Of a stretch of DNA of 64,000 nt, positions 1 to 10,459 are shown one piece after another. Made by a program: the position numbers and the translations under genes. Under the pieces are notes generated by a model. It had not been told where the DNA came from. It was given only the letters and a program-made list of their open reading frames with translations, and made no database searches. Position 1 is the first letter of the stretch; every line of letters begins with the position of its first letter. This stretch comes from Apoda limacodes (taxonomy: Eukaryota; Arthropoda; Insecta; Lepidoptera; Limacodidae): positions 7,998,001 through 8,062,000 of the forward strand of contig OX291544.1 of assembly GCA_946406115.1 (NCBI GenBank), given 5' to 3'.

Positions 1-795
1 ACACGTGACATTTTCCATATAGTTGGATAGACTCCGGTACTAAGAATCAGGTTGAAAATGAAGACAATAGGGTCAATCAACTCGTCTATACATCCCCTGA
101 TAACATACGCAGGTATACCATCAGGACCTGGGGAGGCATTTGCCTTTAACTTTTTGACTGCGCGACGTACATCATTAACGGTGATAACACTAATATCAAC
201 GCGACGACAGTCGGCGGAAGTACTTGAGCTGGCTACTGTAGGGTCGAGAGAAGGCTTATCGGATAAGAAAACAGATTGAAAATAAGCTGCGAAAGCATTG
301 GCTGCCTCGGGGCCCCGATACTCGTTATCGCCTCGTATTACTAATGGTTCGACACCGCCGCGACTACGTAAGGTGTTGACATATTGCCAAAATAACGCTG
401 GTTTAGTTTTCAAATTAGCAGAAACATCCATAACATATTGTTTATGAGCTTTATGTGTATCGCATTTGATTTTCGAGCGAAGTTGCCTAAATTCAGCCAA
501 CCAATTGGCATCCCCGGTTTGCTTCCACCGACGATGACAGCTTGCTTTCGTTTGAATGTCACGGATTATGCTTCTTGTGTAAAAGACAGGGTAAGTTCGA
601 TTACACGATTGCTTCCGTATTTTTTTTGGAATACAATGGTCAAATATAGTATAAAGAAAACTATTAAAACGATTAACAGCGTCATTAACGTTCCTGCACT
701 CATAAATAGACTTCCAATCAGTATCTATATATATAATATATCTCAAAAACAACAAGGGCGGCTCGTCGCAAGCAATAATTCCCTTTTTTTATGAA
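1..795 (-). mobile_element. Non-LTR retrotransposon ORF2 fragment (endonuclease end, linker, start of reverse transcriptase)
   Basis: The minus strand is open without a stop from about 795 down to position 1, roughly 260 codons, and runs off the window. Reading down: the probable tail of an endonuclease domain (about 790-740), a linker with WKSIYE and RRWKQTGDANWLAEFRQL, then DVRRAVKKLKANASPGPDG and IPAYVIRGCIDELIDPIVF, ending in GVYPTIWK at the window edge. The (S/P)GPDG.P motif is the usual entry to the reverse transcriptase domain of jockey/CR1/RTE-type LINEs. The catalytic YADD part would lie before position 1 and is not visible. A stop just above 795, and no recognisable endonuclease core beyond it, suggest that the element is 5'-truncated or decayed there. 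The lack of any frameshift or stop suggests a young copy. The exact clade is uncertain, and it differs from the LINE family at 15 kb and 33 kb. Confidence 0.85.
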
Positions 796-852
796 ATTAC
801 TAAAATGTCTAAGTTTTTAAGGATTTATACCAAAGTTGGTATGAATAACAGA

Positions 853-1155
853 GGCCTGCGACTCTGCGACATAGGTACATACTGTTAACTACTACCACAG
901 CCGAAACATAAAATTCATGTATACAGTCAGTCATCGCCTTTGATAAATCCGACTACGTCGAGGTGGTCATGGCGCAACGACAAAGTGTATGACTGGTTGG
1001 ACAATACCCAACTAGCCATATGTGACAATATAAGGTAGTCGGGTGCGCTCGCCCCCCGTCTCGCCCAGGCACCTTACCTCAAGATTGCTCTGGATGCAAG
1101 ACACCTTCGATAGCCGACTGAATGAAATTATTGTTTAGGCTGTGCTACTATCTCA
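853..1155 (+). repeat. Dispersed repeat, copy 1 of a pair with 22474-22715
   Basis: This stretch and 22474-22715 align in the same orientation through shared blocks such as GACTAGCCATATGTGAC-like, ATGACTGGTTG and GGTGCGCTCGC/ATGCGCTCGC segments. The copies differ by many substitutions and indels, so they are old. No coding frame is shared. The family is not recognised. The local GC content is higher than in the surroundings. Confidence 0.6.
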
Positions 1156-1189
1156 TTGACGTTCCGAACAAGGAACTTCATGGAATTAG

Positions 1190-3330
1190 GTTGTTTTCCA
1201 AATATTACACACAATTTGTAAATGCTACGAACACTGCGAACTTGCTTTGACACTGTGTTACACCGTGCAGCGTAGAAAATCGTATCAATAGCGGAAATTC
1301 ATATATACGCGTGAAAATCTCCGAGCTTCAGTACATACGTGACCACTGTAGGGGTATATCGTGTTCGCGGACATAAAATGTCCGCGTTATTTTTTGAACT
1401 TTTTTGTCTTTATTAATTAAACAGACATAATTTTGAGATAATATTTAAATATTATACAAATATAAAATGTGATAATAACTTTAAGTGAATAAATTAAACC
1501 GTGATATTTATTGTGTTTAAAATTTGTTGTTTATATTTTGATAATACCTACTTTATTCACAATAATAATTATTGTGTGAAGTGATAAAAGGATGGCTGTT
1601 GAGACGTAAGTATTTACATTAAATGATATAAATAACTTTAGCATTGAGCTATTTTTTTATACAAAAAAAAATGTGGGAGACAACGTCTTTGCTGTAAGCA
1701 AAAAGGTTTAACCAATTCCAAATCTACCTTTCTTATTAATATTTATATATTTATTATTTCTCATGAATATTATTAAACTTCGTATTTTTTAGAAATTATC
1801 AAAATTTGCAACTGTTAACTTATGAAGGTACCTACAACCTACTATTTATGTTTCTACGAGGAGTTGCTACCTAACTTAGATTAAAAAATCTGATATCATA
1901 GGAGTTCCTCACAAACTACCATGTCTATGGAGTTCCTGTACTGAGTGAGGACAGGTTATTTTACAAATAAGGACTCCCTAACTGATGCCTCTGTTCAATG
2001 ATTTTCTCTTTTAGTGCTTGTCTAAGCCCATGAGCTCTAAACACAGCTTTGCGAGCTACCTACCTAAATGTCAAATTTCGAATTTTGCACCTGCCTATTC
2101 AGGGGTAAAATAGATGTTGCGGTAGGTAGGTACTCTGTCAGCCTCGCGACTCGTCGGCTGTCTCCTATTCCGGACACTAGAAGTGTAAATCGTAGCTTAA
2201 CTTAGTTTAGTAAATTTAAATTTTGACATCTGCCAGTTCACGACGGCGCGGCGTTCTTTTTTATACCTACCTCTGAACTTTTCCACCCCCTTTGAATTGG
2301 AACATTTGGAACCCACAGTGTTCGAATTTTGGAAAACTGCTTTTAACCTAATCCGAATTAAAGGTGACAGCCGAATGACCGCTGACTGAAGGGTCCTTGG
2401 CTGGATTCCTAATAGGGTCATAATATTATATATATATACCTATATTGATAAAATCGTGAATGATAAAATGCCCAAACGTCGGCCCCTTTATGTAACATGC
2501 AACTTTCAGTTTTAATCACGCCTGAACTCTCCAAGTTGACATTTACACTTTATGAGATTTTAAACGTCTTAAATTACGTAATGAAGAATTGTAAACGTTT
2601 AAAGTTTTGTAGGGCAAATTTTCCTAATATCGGCCATCCTTTACCTAACTACGGCCTTCTTTTTATCCTAATGTCGGCCAGTAAAGGTGTTCTTAATTGT
2701 CCACAAGGCATTATATCAACAGCCAATTTATTTGTGTTGTAAATTTACCATGCATAACTTTAGATATTTATAATACCTATTAAAATAGCAAATATATTAG
2801 GTTATTTAGGTATGTCCTTGTTTTTTAAATATATTTAATTAAAAACTAAAATTGACTAATAAATAAAACAAGATAAATTATTAAAATTTACAATGTTAAC
2901 CACCGTTTTAATGTGGCAAACAGCATTGTGTATGTATTAGCAAATAATAAAATTATAAACACACGTTTTACACAGTTACATAAATAGCCTTTTTTAGTAT
3001 TTCGAACAACCTGTATTTTCAAGAATACAAATTCCCAGAGTTCAGAGAGATTCGTTGTCGTTTCCTGCCAAATCAGTGATAGAATTGCACTGTGCTGCGC
3101 CTCGCCGTCTTCTGCACACTAAACCATCGGCGTCCCTATATTATGTAAGCGCTATAATCAATTATAATGAATGAAGCTAAAATTAATTTGCTCCCTCTTA
3201 GTTAATTAATCATTGCTCTTGTGTAAGCTGTAAACAATCGGCCAATTGAGTGTGCGGCATGCATGGGGTTTTGTAGCCCCTGCACTACATATGTACTATT
3301 AACTAAACTAATGTTAACCATTCGTACGTA
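1190..3330. other. No gene recognised
   Basis: This is AT-rich intergenic or intronic sequence. The short ORFs on both strands (for example minus 2421-2197) have no recognisable motif. Apart from the hairpin at 1366-1386, I see only low-complexity AT tracts. Confidence 0.5.
1366..1386. repeat. Perfect 9-bp inverted repeat with 3-nt loop
   Basis: CGCGGACAT, AAA, ATGTCCGCG reads as a perfect hairpin and is followed by a T-rich run. It looks like a bacterial terminator, but the setting is eukaryotic and no gene leads into it. It is recorded only as a structural dyad. Confidence 0.7.
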
Positions 3331-3345
3331 TTTATGGTTTTTTCT

Positions 3346-3560
3346 GTACTACCTTTTGCCCGCGGCTTCGTCCGTGGGAAATTCGGTCATCAGAATTGCA
3401 GAGTAGGACACATATTTAGTAACGTTCTCATCCAAACTGCCAAAATAGGTACTATATTTGTGAAAGTCTTTTGTTTGTTTGGCACAGATATTGTGGCAGA
3501 CTATTTTTTATCCCGGGAAAGTTCTCCCAGGAATAACTATAACTAAACATGTGGACTGAC
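3346..3560 (+). repeat. Dispersed lepidopteran repeat (CCCGCGGCTTCGTCCG family)
   Basis: The block starts with TTTGCCCGCGGCTTCGTCCG and later contains TCCCGGGAAAGTTCTCCC-like sequence. I know these as parts of a very common interspersed family in moth and butterfly genomes. A related end appears at about 8550-8580 (TTTCGCCCGTGACTTCGT) and at 22744-22765. The 70-codon ORF through it is not a gene. Confidence 0.55.
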
Positions 3561-3564
3561 TATA

Positions 3565-5510
3565 GCTTCGCTAACGTCGATTACCGGATTAAGCGCAGGC
3601 GAAGACGCAGGCAAAAACTGGTTTACATTCTATCCTAAGTGCAGTTAGTTACCTATGATGATACATAGTTACGATTTTAGCTCTACCTAATATGTCACTT
3701 ATTTATTTCCGTGTTGTTCACATGGTGCAGCGTTCAGCTGTTGCTGGGTTGGCCCACATCCAAAAAGTTCATGTCTCCGTGCATGCTGATGTTGAATGCA
3801 TAGAAATTCCTGTTTTCGCCAAACGGCTTTATTCCAAAACGTAAATTTGTTTGCCTTTTGGCTTTTAATTTAATTGTGTTGAAAAAAAGTTTTTTGGTAA
3901 AAAAGCGAACCCGAAATGTTACAAATCATTAACCAATTATAATTATGCACTTATATGTTAGTTGCGCGGATAGGTTTCATTAAAAATAAGTCGACATAAT
4001 ATAATAAATTAATTAAACATTTAATGTCCTAATTGTATATTAACATTAAGACATTTAATTTTTTCCAATATTTGTGCTTTTCATTTATCGCGGCATTTTA
4101 AAGTGTAACGGCATAACCGATTAAGACGCTGGTCTGTCTGTTAAGAGACTTACAGACAGCAAAGTGATAGGTACTAAAGGTCATTAAGTATTCTAATTTT
4201 ACGATATACCGACCTACCTGCAAGTACAATTCGAAATCATGTTTGTAAATAATGTAGGTATACCATAACAGTATTTTATTCATTTGAGGGAGTACCTGTA
4301 AGTCTTGTAACTGACTGTTAAAAGAGCAATACCTAGTAGTACGCCGTAAGGTCAATAAACTCATATCCATAACTATTGTGAGTTTGCAAAACAGCCTTAT
4401 CATTATTTCTGCTGCACTTACTTATAAATATATGTAGGTCTGTGCGTAGTGTCTAGTACGTAATCTGTGGTAGAGTAACATATAGGAAATAGGAACCGGG
4501 CGATTGTCTAGCTCCAATGGTGATCGTTTTCAATATTCATTACCAGTACCACAGAACAAACTACAGGACTTGATTGCGCGTAGGTGTTGTGGTGGACTGT
4601 TCAATACGACACAGTTCAATACGAAAACTTCAAGAAAGAGGAGCAACACTTGACTGTTTCATTTTCGTGAGATGAATAGAATTTTGCAACCCTGGGCAAG
4701 AACATAGCCAAGCAATGCGGGAGAACACACACAGGGAGGCAAACTCTTTATATATAGTTTGGGAATCAGCAGACATCTCATATTATAGTGAATCAACTAA
4801 TAAATACATGTTTTGTATTGAAACACTTAATAAACAAGCTTTACAATGTAAATAGTTTGATTTAAAAAAATTACAATTGCCTATTGTTTTTAGATTGCAT
4901 GTAGCACAATTATTCATTATTAAAGCTATATACCTAGGTGCTTATAGGTATGGACGAGTAACGGAGGCAATCAACCCATAATGCAAATCGTTTCTCTGCT
5001 CCTTTCACTTATTTAACGAAGATCTTACTTGTTATGTTAGCATGTTAGCAAGAGAGTCAACAAGAAATCAAATCTGTCACTAAGCTAGACAACTAAGCGA
5101 CATTAGTTTAGTTGCTCGCGTGCGTCCGTTTACAAAACGTGTTTAAAACGAGTTATATAATAAGATAAGCATAATTTAATAACATCGATAAGTTATTGAC
5201 TTTAGCCCGGTTATCAATAAAATGTCATTTAGTCATTCCATTAAAGACTAGTATTAGTTTGTTTTTATAAAAAATGTATTATTTAGGATTTTCTGTATTG
5301 CCGAGGAAATCTATGAGGAATCGATTTTTGGAATGTATAAACTGGTCGACGTAGTGACAACAAACTTGTTGTTTTGTTATACTAGCAGTATTTTAGTTGG
5401 TAGGTATCTACGTATTGATTAATTTTACAGACGCATCTAATTTTTTAAAAACATTTCCTACATTTCCTAGGAAATATAAATAACCCCTACAAAATCTATA
5501 TATCAATTGT
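3565..5510. other. No gene recognised
   Basis: AT-rich non-coding sequence. The 101-codon minus ORF at 4403-4098 has no domain, signal peptide or homology that I can recognise. Confidence 0.5.
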
Positions 5511-5514
5511 TGAT

Positions 5515-6020
5515 TCAAATTGTATAAAGCAATTTTAGGCCATTAGAAAAAATACAAAAAAATAGTATTTCGCACATTTATAGTAGTGACACTCCGAAGT
5601 TGTTTCCGTGATGGAAGTAAACAAGTATATAATATGTTTTCGAGACAAAAAATAAATTCATTCATGCACGATATCTACTCATAGGCTTATGATTAAAATG
5701 CTAATACTATCTATTGATAGGTCGAGTATGCTTTCTATTTATATAGATATACAGGTGGTACATACCATATTATATAGGTATACAGGTGGTACATACCATA
5801 TTATATGGGTATACAGGTTGTTGTTTTAAATTGTATATTGCAGTTTTAGGCCATTCGAAAAAATACAAAAAACAGTATTTCGCACATTTACAGTAGTGAC
5901 TCCATTGCCGAAGTTGTTTCCGTGATGGAAGTAAAGTATCTAATATGTTTTCTATTATTTCTATTAAGGTACATAACATATGATATAGATATACAGGTGG
6001 TATAAAACATATTATATAGA
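5515..6020 (+). repeat. Local direct duplication plus short tandem repeat
   Basis: A segment of about 125 bp at 5515-5640 is repeated at 5825-5950. Both copies carry TTTTAGGCCATT, CAGTATTTCGCACATTTA-like and GAAGTTGTTTCCGTGATGG blocks. Between and after them, a unit of about 31 bp (GGTGGTACATACCATATTAT) occurs twice in tandem at about 5754-5817 and again in degraded form near 5996. The minus ORF at 5979-5770 lies inside this repeat and is not a gene. Confidence 0.75.
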
Positions 6021-6280
6021 TATACTAATAATTAATTTTCCAACCAACAGTTAAGTATAGACATGAAATATTTTCGATAAAAATAAGTGGGGAAATAAAT
6101 AAAATGGTAGACGATTAAATTTTTTTCTTTAAATGGTTTGTGATGATTGCCTGAAAGTGCCTAATTATTATATTTAGGATTTTTTTTTACAATTTACATA
6201 TCTGCCTTTATTGTTACAAATTTAACACAAAATGGTTGGTTGCTTAGGAAACGGCTATTAAATAGCTGCAATCCATAAGT

Positions 6281-6645
6281 TCGGCGGTGGTGGCCCAGCG
6301 GGTCGATTCCGCAAAAAGATTGCTAACCTTTTTTTGAAAGAAATAAGATGTACATTGCGGTTTCGCAACAATCGATGAATTTCATACGTAATTTCAAATG
6401 CACAATGTACGTCGTATTTGTATGGATTTCAAACGAGTATAGCAATCATTTTACCGAATCGAGCCGCCTGAGTGGCGGAGGTTCGAGTCCAGAGTGTACC
6501 AATGAGTTTTTCTTTTAATTTCTCAAGTACATTGATTATTTACACAGTGAGGACGATAAGGCTGTTAAGAGGATACACTTCGCGGCACCTCGCAAGGCAA
6601 CGTGTGTATAGCTTTGGAGGTGACCTTATGCAAATTTTAATGTAA
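6281..6645 (+). mobile_element. tRNA-derived SINE, interrupted by a MITE
   Basis: GTGGTGGCCCAGCGGG (about 6286-6301) is like a Pol III A box, and GAGGTTCGAGTCC (about 6478-6491) is like a B box. The body that follows (TTCTCAAGTACATTGATTAT, TTAAGAGGATACACTTCGCG, CAAGGCAACGTGTGTATAGC) resembles a lepidopteran tRNA-derived SINE. The A and B boxes are about 180 bp apart instead of about 35-45, because a 160-bp element sits between them (next entry). The 3' end is approximate. Confidence 0.7.
6303..6462. mobile_element. 160-bp MITE with 22-bp terminal inverted repeats
   Basis: The left end TCGATTCCGCAAAAAGATTG.. (6303-6324) is the near reverse complement of ..CAATCATTTTACCGAATCGA (6441-6462), with three mismatches in 22 bp. 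An inner dyad (GTACATTG near 6350 and CAATGTAC near 6402) adds to the foldback structure. It has no coding capacity. It sits inside the SINE, so it inserted later. I could not assign a superfamily or a clear target-site duplication. Confidence 0.7.
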
Positions 6646-6659
6646 GTTCGTTTTTTTTT

Positions 6660-6800
6660 GTCTCAGCCGGAACATATCCACTGTGGGTCAAGGACCTCCT
6701 CCATATCCAACAACAACGGTTGGTTTTGAGCCGTTTGCTTCCAGGTCGTCTGTACACCTGGTAGGGGGCAGTCACTCACTGCGGCCTATATCTACTTATG
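6660..6800 (+). repeat. Dispersed repeat, same family as 34630-34815
   Basis: CATATCCACTGTGGGTCAAG, ACCTCCTCCATATCCAACAA, CCAGGTCGTCTGTACACCTG and GTAGGGGGCAGTCACTCACT match, in the same order, the blocks at 34640-34780 (CCACTGCTGAACGTAGGCCT, CAAGTCGTCTGTCCACCTGG). This is a common lepidopteran interspersed sequence. I cannot name its class. Confidence 0.55.
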
Positions 6801-6809
6801 TATGTAGTT

Positions 6810-9510
6810 ATCCCCTTCTCCTCTTATATATGTGTTGCAAATAGATAGGTACAGATGGCTCATCAATATCTACAGAATGGTAATTTTTATATAAATAAAG
6901 TTGTGCCTTATTTTTAATCCGCGTGTACTAAAAACTCGAATAACGGTCGTGAATAGGAAGCTATGACTCTAATTTGTATTATAATAATTGGAATGAGCCG
7001 AAGTTCGTGCATGTACATATCTCACTTAATATAGGTGTAATGCTGTTTATTTGTTATTCTAGATTAATAAATGAAAGTAAACGAGATAAAAATCACTTGA
7101 CATTGTAATCGATTAGCAATTCATCATGGACTCAGCACCAGCACTCAACACTATCATGATTTCATCGATCTAACAACTTAATCGGACAATCATGCGATTA
7201 CTTGATAAGTTTGTTTACCACAGCTCCTTTAGATACGAGTAACCTAGTGAATAGACACAATAATAGAATATTTCTCAACGATGTATGTACCTAGAGGTAT
7301 TAACTTGTCAATCACAAGTAACAGCTAAAGTGCATGGTAAATAAAAACAATTTAGTTAACTTTGTACGTAAAGAAATACTCGAAATTATAATTTTAACAC
7401 TTTCAAGTGGGTTTGAACGTGAGGTATGCTTGGGCACAGATTATATAATACCACAGATTATATAATACTATACTAGTACAGATGCCTCATCCCATACAAT
7501 GAAATGGGACCGCCGTAACTCGGGCTATTTTTCGGGCTATTTTGTTTAGCCGCTAGATGCCGTAAGTAGCAGCGGGTCAGATATTAGCTAACGACATCTA
7601 GTGTTTCTCGTTGAATACTTACTGTTATAATTGTAATTGGTTCTATGAAGTGAATAGATGGCGGGGAACGTAAATGTATTGAGAGATTTCAGCCAATTAA
7701 ATATTATCTAGGTAATGTTAGTTAGTTAGGTAGTTAGTAGTAAATAAGATTTTTTCAACTAGTTATTCAAATTTTAAATAAAAATCTTAATGAAGATATG
7801 TCATGAAAATAAATACCTACCTATTATTTTACAGTATTTTTATAACCAATCGGCAACGATCCGAAATGTAGGTATAAATATGTAAAAGTAGGTGGGTACA
7901 TAATAAAATTATAATCGAAAGCTAAAACGCTACAATTGGGAGCAGTACATTTTTTTCCTTATATTTTTTTACAACAGGTACGGATTAGGGGGTCAAAGGT
8001 GTTTAAAAGTTTCTACCGAATTCCTTTGTTTGCGTCAGGTAATTTACAGGAAATTTGGAATTGAGGTTTAAGTTTAAAAATATGTAATGCTGGAAGCTTT
8101 TTACAAGTACGGAATAAGAGGGTCAAAAGGTGGGTTTAATTAGTTTTAAGTGTAAGTATATGAAAATCGCAAATTAAATTTAAAAAAATATTTTAGGGGC
8201 ATAACATTTTATAACAAGTTTTTGGGCTGGTTTATAAAATAGTTTATTAATGGTTTATAAAATTTGAAATAGTTTATTAATTAAACGATTCTCAACAAAC
8301 GCAAGGATGTAATAAACCTAAAAGTTAAATTATTATTTAATGACAGATGTTTTGTGATTAAATTCTTTTTTGAAAATCCTATGTTTTTGTGTTAGTAGCT
8401 AGTATTTAGTGGGTGTTGAGATTAAAATTTTAAAATGAATTTGTATTATCATAAATATATGTAATAAAACGTACAAAAGAGGCGTACGAAGAAGACCGAA
8501 AGGTGGTTGAATGTTTAGGTATGTAAAATTTCTTAGTTATTTTTTACTAGCTTTCGCCCGTGACTTCGTAAAATAACGTAGCTATCGTCGAAATGCACAT
8601 TTGGTTAGGGCACATGACTAAACCTACAGACTGATAAATTAAATAATTACAATAGGAAGGTGAATCTTAAAAAATGTAGGTACGTAGGTAGGTACCAAGA
8701 TAATAATGATACATATAAACATGCATATATTAATGTATATGCATAATTATATTATTGGTACCTCCCTACTGAATACAAATTAAACCAGAGATCTTTGTTA
8801 GGGTTCCATAGCCAAATGGCAAAAAGGTCCCTTATAAATCCATCATATACTTCCGTCTATCCGTATGTCACAACGTTATAATCACATAGTACATTGTTAT
8901 ATACTGAAAGTTATAATTCCGCTAACTTTGCATATGTAGATTGTAATGAAATTTTACAGGAAAGTCTTATGTTAACCACCAAACAGATTTGTAATGAAAT
9001 TAATAAAAAATATTTAGGGTAGCTCCATACATTGAACTGAGGGATTTAATTTACTAAATGTGTCAGTTGAAAACACTACCAGATTAGGTATGATTCTTGA
9101 AACGTTGTTCTAAGCTATCAGTCTGGTGACTATTCAGTCGCGTGGTTAGGGGGTCTAGTAAGCAACATTTACCTATGCTATACATATGCATTTCGATCCG
9201 ACAGCCAAGTTTAAAATAACTGACTTCAAGTCGCAACCGCCGCCTGTAAGCGGGTCAAACAAAACATGTTTTGTTTACTTCGCCTAGTAGGTATAGTATT
9301 ATATAATTTGTGACTTCGTATTGTTTATTTCGTTTATTCGTTCGTTCGTTTATTTGTGTAACAGAAAGTTTCGTGTATTGTTTTTTTTAGAACAATTGTA
9401 TGATTTCGTTAAAATCAAGTGTAAGCAGTGCCAAATGATAAAAATGATAATATCTCATGATGGGCAGGGAAAAACAGAAAATACTACGAGTATGAACAAC
9501 CAATAATGTC
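6810..9510. other. No gene; scattered repeat fragments
   Basis: AT-rich non-coding DNA. A short duplication has GTACGGATTAGGGGGTCAAA (about 7978) matched by GTACGGAATAAGAGGGTCAA (about 8107). A piece near 8798-8880 (GGGTTCCATAGCCAAATGGC) is a minus-strand fragment of the ACGGAACCCT family. No ORF has recognisable protein features. Confidence 0.45.
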
Positions 9511-9902
9511 AACCAACCCTGATACCTCAGCTAGATTCTATGATTAAATGTTCCATCGACCACAGACAATTTCTCCCAGTCGCAGTCCTAGTCGGCGCTC
9601 TTTGCCGAATAGTCGCCAACTTGTCACCGACTACGAAAGTGGCCGAATAGTCAGCTTTACCGACTAGTCGGAACATCCCTACTTTTAAGTGACCTATTGG
9701 CTTAGTTTCTCTTACACTAATCGCTTCAAGTAAGTAATATAAAAATTTGAGTTCCCTCGATTTCTCCAGGATCCCATCATTATATCCTGACCTGATGACC
9801 ATGGGACCACCTGGGAAGTATACTCTTTCAAACAAACAAGAAATTTCCGAATCGGTCAAGGCGACTTCGAGTAGTCCAAAAACATACATAAAAAAAGATT
9901 TC

Positions 9903-10390
9903 GAGGAATAAGGAACTTCCTCCTTTTTTGAAGTCGATTAATAACTAGTCACTTAAATAGACGACAATATATTTCCTAAACAACTCATGATATCTGTGAA
10001 GTCAAAGAAAGATTAAATCGTATTTAATTATTTATAAGTAAAATAAAACTACTTTTAATATACCTACTTTCTGTTTTGCTAGTTTATGAAATAGCGTCGT
10101 TTATGTAAGTGACTAACTAGTTTTTGCTCGTAGGTGTACTAAAATTTTGTCAAAAATCGGTCGAGTTAAACTAATGCATCGCTTAATTATTAATGGATCG
10201 ATGCAAACGACGATGTCTCGGGATGTCCATTTGTTATATACCAAAACCTTCACCAGAATGTAACAAATACTTTTCTGAAAACCGTATCAAAATCGGTTCA
10301 GCCAAACGCGAGATAATCACGGACAAACATACATACAAAAATACGGGTCAAACTAAGAACCTCCCTTTTTTAAATTGGTTAAAAATGTTA
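9903..10390 (+). repeat. Two pieces of a dispersed repeat ending in ...CCTCCTTTTTTGAAGTCG
   Basis: Positions 9903-9945 carry the end AACTTCCTCCTTTTTTGAAG. Positions 10224-10390 carry TATCAAAATCGGTTCAGCCA, CGAGATAATCACGGACAAAC and ACCTCCCTTTTTTAAATTGG. This is the familiar order of a lepidopteran interspersed element, and a minus-strand start lies near 12200. The 87-codon ORF at 10193-10456 is an accident of this repeat. Confidence 0.55.
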
Positions 10391-10459
10391 GCGCTATTAT
10401 CTGCAGTGTTTTCACATCGAAAGTATCCACTTGCGCGATGGCATGCTGTTCAGTAAAAG

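Noticed and set aside
1366..1394. Rho-independent-like terminator (hairpin plus T-run)
   Set aside because: The context is eukaryotic nuclear DNA with no upstream gene, so it is kept only as an inverted repeat.
9527..9889. 120-codon minus-strand ORF
   Set aside because: Part of it is a GACTA/CGACTATTCGG-rich low-complexity stretch, and no family motif or splice context is visible. It is probably repeat-derived.
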